The notes beneath the pieces are model-generated. The model was not told the DNA's origin and searched no databases. It saw only the letters and a program-made list of their open reading frames with translations. Below, piece after piece: positions 6,511 through 8,154 of a stretch of 8,154 nucleotides of DNA; position 1 is the stretch's first letter, and each line of letters starts with the position of its first letter. The translations under genes and the position numbers were made by a program. The DNA comes from Burkholderiales bacterium (GTDB lineage Bacteria > Pseudomonadota > Gammaproteobacteria > Burkholderiales > Burkholderiaceae_C): positions 1-8,154 of the forward strand of contig JABMMR010000316.1 of NCBI GenBank assembly GCA_013205525.1. Reading direction: 5' to 3'.

Positions 6511-6831
6511 ATGAAAGCGCCTTTTGAAGCTGTTGCGCTTGAGTACGGCAAACAAAAAATCCCTCGCGTGGTGGCCAAAGGCCAAGAGGAGTTGGCGTTG
6601 CGCATCATCACCGAGGCCAAGCGCCAAGGCATTTATGTTGCCGAAGACCCGCAGCTTTTGGCGCTCTTGAGTCGACTCGATGTAGGGGAAGAAATCACGC
6701 AAGACATGTACACCGCTGTGGCGGTGATTTTGTCTTGGGTCTATTGGTTAAAAGGCATGCAGCCTGGCGACGAGGCCAAGGCAGAGCCCGAGGCACCGGC
6801 TTCAAAAGCGGATGATCAAGCCTCGCTGTAG
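6511..6831 (+). CDS. Stand-alone FlhB C-terminal domain protein (FhlB/FlhX/YlqH type)
   Basis: It corresponds to the C-terminal cytoplasmic part of FlhB, the export-switch protein of the flagellar type III secretion system. The 106-aa product shows FEAVALEY, KIPRVVAKGQEELALRI, GIYVAEDPQLLALL, LDVGEEI and YTAVAVILSWVYWL, then an acidic/Ala-rich tail (about 85-106). It has no membrane helices and begins almost exactly where FlhB continues after its NPTH self-cleavage motif, so it resembles pre-cleaved FlhB-CC. Comparable separate proteins are Bacillus YlqH and Helicobacter FlhX, the latter able to stand in for the cleaved fragment. It has AAGGG at 6497-6501 with 9-nt spacing, lies 4 nt after the FliK-like gene, and its 3' end overlaps flgN on the other strand by 16 nt. 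Confidence 0.9.
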   Translation: MKAPFEAVALEYGKQKIPRVVAKGQEELALRIITEAKRQGIYVAEDPQLLALLSRLDVGEEITQDMYTAVAVILSWVYWLKGMQPGDEAKAEPEAPASKADDQASL

Positions 6832-7238
6832 CCGCGCATGCGTTTGAGGCGTTTGATTTGACCCAGTCGGTCATACACCTCCACCGGGCTGGTGGGGTCG
6901 TTCACATTCAGGCTTTCCAAGGCGCCACGGATGGCGTCGAGTTTGCGCAAAATTAAAATTTCATTGCGTCGGTGCATATCGCGGCAAGTCGCCATGCGCT
7001 GGCGAAAGGGGGTCCATTCGGTACCGAGGCGGTCGGCGTCTTCGGCTTGGCGCACGCCGGTGAGTTGACTGAGATCGGCCAAGATATGGTTTTTCTCATT
7101 CAGAAGTTCTTCAAAAGCATCCAAGTCTTGTTCTTTGAGTGCATTAAATTCCTCGTCGAGCAAGTCCGTCAAGCGGTCTAACTGCACATCGGCGTAAGAC
7201 ACAGCTTGGGGTACTTCAAGAAGGGCTTGTGCATTCAT
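6816..7238 (-). CDS. flgN: Flagellar hook-filament junction chaperone FlgN
   Basis: FlgN is the cytoplasmic export chaperone that delivers FlgK and FlgL to the flagellar export apparatus. The 140-aa product is almost all helical: LDRLTDLLDEEFNALKEQDL (20-39), the RDMHRRNEILILRKL helix (86-100) with the RRNE-type motif typical of the family, and EVYDRLGQ near the C-terminus (120-127), where the substrate-binding helix lies in known FlgN proteins. Length is normal (about 140 aa). The ATG has an AAGGA site 7 nt upstream. It is the second gene of a flgM-flgN unit (19-nt gap) and overlaps the convergent FlhB C-domain gene by 16 nt at the stops. Confidence 0.92.
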   Translation of the reverse strand: MNAQALLEVPQAVSYADVQLDRLTDLLDEEFNALKEQDLDAFEELLNEKNHILADLSQLTGVRQAEDADRLGTEWTPFRQRMATCRDMHRRNEILILRKLDAIRGALESLNVNDPTSPVEVYDRLGQIKRLKRMRGYSEA

Positions 7239-7257
7239 GGAACTGTCCTTGGGGTGA

Positions 7258-7569
7258 TCAGATCATTTTTTCCAACGCGACAAAGTTTTCGGCAATGCGA
7301 CGTGGGTCAATTGGGTAGTTGCCTTCGCGCAAAGCGGCTTTGATGGATTCGACCTTGGCGCGGTCAAAGTCAGGAGTGTCTTTGATGCGTAGGGCAACCT
7401 TGCTCAGGTTGACCGTGTCAGCACCAGGCGCGGCAGGCGCAGGTGTTGATTTGGCTTCCACAGCACTGTCGCTCTTGCCGGCACTGGGCTTGGCGTCGAG
7501 TTTGGCCGCTGTCGAGCGGTTTGCCGCTGGATTGGCAATTCGAGAATTGATAGAAACAGGGTCAGACAT
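7258..7569 (-). CDS. flgM: Anti-sigma-28 factor FlgM
   Basis: FlgM binds and holds sigma-28 (FliA) until the hook is complete, then is exported, releasing late gene expression. The 103-aa product has a disordered, Ala/Ser/Lys-rich N-terminal half and the conserved C-terminal FliA-binding region: DTVNLS (51-56), then FDRAKVESIKAALREGNY (68-85), IDPRRIAENF and LEKMI at the end. Length is normal. The start ATG has AAGGA 8 nt upstream. A FliA-type promoter about 50 nt upstream suggests the feedback loop in which FliA drives its own inhibitor. It may also be read through from flgA. Confidence 0.96.
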   Translation of the reverse strand: MSDPVSINSRIANPAANRSTAAKLDAKPSAGKSDSAVEAKSTPAPAAPGADTVNLSKVALRIKDTPDFDRAKVESIKAALREGNYPIDPRRIAENFVALEKMI

Positions 7570-7621
7570 GATGAATCCTTAGGATGAAAGTGACGGGATG
7601 CTTGAAATCTCGACATAGCAA

Positions 7622-7648
7622 GTATCGACCCCAATTCTTGAGACTTGA
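7622..7648 (-). promoter_or_regulatory. Sigma-28 (FliA) promoter for flgM-flgN
   Basis: Read on the - strand: TCAAGTCT, an 11-nt spacer, then GTCGATAC. It matches six of eight positions in each FliA element (TAAAGTTT, GCCGATAA) with the correct spacing. The start point would fall near 7615, about 46 nt before the flgM ATG. It is weaker than the flgP promoter but well placed. Confidence 0.65.
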
Positions 7649-7681
7649 GGCCAAAAACTTCGAAAAAGCGGACAAATTTGC

Positions 7682-7698
7682 AAAAAAACCATTTTTTT
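7682..7698. repeat. A7-CCA-T7 inverted repeat between flgA and flgM
   Basis: Seven A residues, CCA, then seven T residues, starting 5 nt beyond the flgA stop codon. Either strand could form a 7-bp all-A:T stem with a U-rich 3' side. It may act as a weak terminator or pause site after flgA, or simply be an A/T tract upstream of the flgM promoter. It lacks the GC-rich stem of a true intrinsic terminator. Confidence 0.3.
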
Positions 7699-7703
7699 AC
7701 CCA

Positions 7704-8154
7704 TTACAAGCCGCGAGCCGTATTCATGCCGGTCACTACCGCTGTCAACAATCGGCCCGACTCGGGGTTTTTCAAGCGAATTTGGTCGCCCAAAGTGCCA
7801 TCTTGTTGGGCTTCAGCCCGAACTGTGATTAAAAAACCTTTGCCTTCGCCCACTGCCACCAACACTTGTTGACCGCGTTTGACCATGGTCGAGGACTTCA
7901 AGTCCTGCAAGCGCAGCGGTGTGTTGGCAGGCAAATCGCGCTGCAACTCCATATTGATCATCTCGCGCTCATCGCCCACCAATCGGCTTTCGTAAGCAGG
8001 AACAGGCATATCGGCTTGTTTGAACATGCCCGCTTGCAAGACGGTGCCGCGCTTGAGTGACTGAGTGGAAACCCACACGGCACGGCTGACATTGCCATTC
8101 TTACTGGCTGAGCTGATTTGGTTGCCCAAGGTGTTTTTCACCTGAACCATCACA
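7704..8154 (-). CDS. flgA: Flagellar P-ring assembly chaperone FlgA (5'-truncated by window edge)
   Basis: FlgA is a periplasmic chaperone that helps FlgI assemble into the P-ring. About 150 C-terminal residues are visible; the frame runs off the right edge, so the signal peptide and N-terminal domain are missing, and the GTG/ATG codons at 8153 and 8150 are not taken as starts. The visible part holds the SAF-like region (VWVSTQSLKRGTVLQAGMF, then DLPANTPLRLQDL) and the C-terminal beta region (VKRGQQVLVAV, ITVRAEAQQDGTLGDQIRL, NPESGRLLTAVV) typical of FlgA. It lies 134 nt upstream of flgM in the same direction, the common flgA-flgM-flgN order of polar-flagellate proteobacteria. Confidence 0.93.
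   Translation of the reverse strand, partial: VMVQVKNTLGNQISSASKNGNVSRAVWVSTQSLKRGTVLQAGMFKQADMPVPAYESRLVGDEREMINMELQRDLPANTPLRLQDLKSSTMVKRGQQVLVAVGEGKGFLITVRAEAQQDGTLGDQIRLKNPESGRLLTAVVTGMNTARGL

Overview
The window is a flagellar gene cluster from a Gram-negative bacterium. The proteins look betaproteobacterial, and my best guess is a Burkholderiales/Comamonadaceae-type organism. That placement rests on protein character, moderate-to-high GC and FliA-type promoters read by eye, not on any database search. Almost every base is coding. There is no sign of mobile elements, CRISPR arrays or RNA genes.

Layout, left to right. (1) On the + strand, the 3' part of motA (cut by the left edge) is followed after 2 nt by a complete motB: the stator of the flagellar motor, of the proton-driven sequence type. 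(2) On the - strand, ending 1 nt from the motB stop, is a sigma-54 enhancer-binding regulator. It resembles FleQ/FlrA in its AAA+ and C-terminal helix-turn-helix regions but has no N-terminal receiver-like domain. (3) A 178-nt divergent intergenic region holds two inverted repeats next to the regulator start and a very good sigma-28 (FliA) promoter facing right. (4) On the + strand is a probable five-gene operon: flgP (outer-membrane lipoprotein), flgT-like (periplasmic ring protein), a periplasmic LysM-domain protein, a FliK-like hook-length protein, and a 106-aa protein corresponding to the C-terminal cytoplasmic domain of FlhB. (5) On the - strand, overlapping the last of these tail to tail by 16 nt, are flgN and flgM, and flgA (cut by the right edge) lies upstream. 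A second FliA-type promoter sits just before flgM.

How the parts fit together. FlgP and FlgT are the building blocks of the extra outer-membrane-associated disk and ring known from Vibrio polar flagella. The co-transcribed LysM protein is a candidate peptidoglycan-binding partner. The FliK-like/FlhB-C-like pair suggests a dedicated or accessory switch for export specificity. FlgM (anti-FliA), FlgN (hook-junction chaperone) and FlgA (P-ring chaperone) are standard flagellar functions. The FliA sites before flgP and flgM would make the disk/switch operon late genes and give flgM the usual feedback. The most unusual points are the receiver-less FleQ-like regulator with a GSFTGA variant loop, the flgP-flgT-lysM-fliK-flhB(C) operon, and a 15-bp in-frame repeat in the linker of motB.
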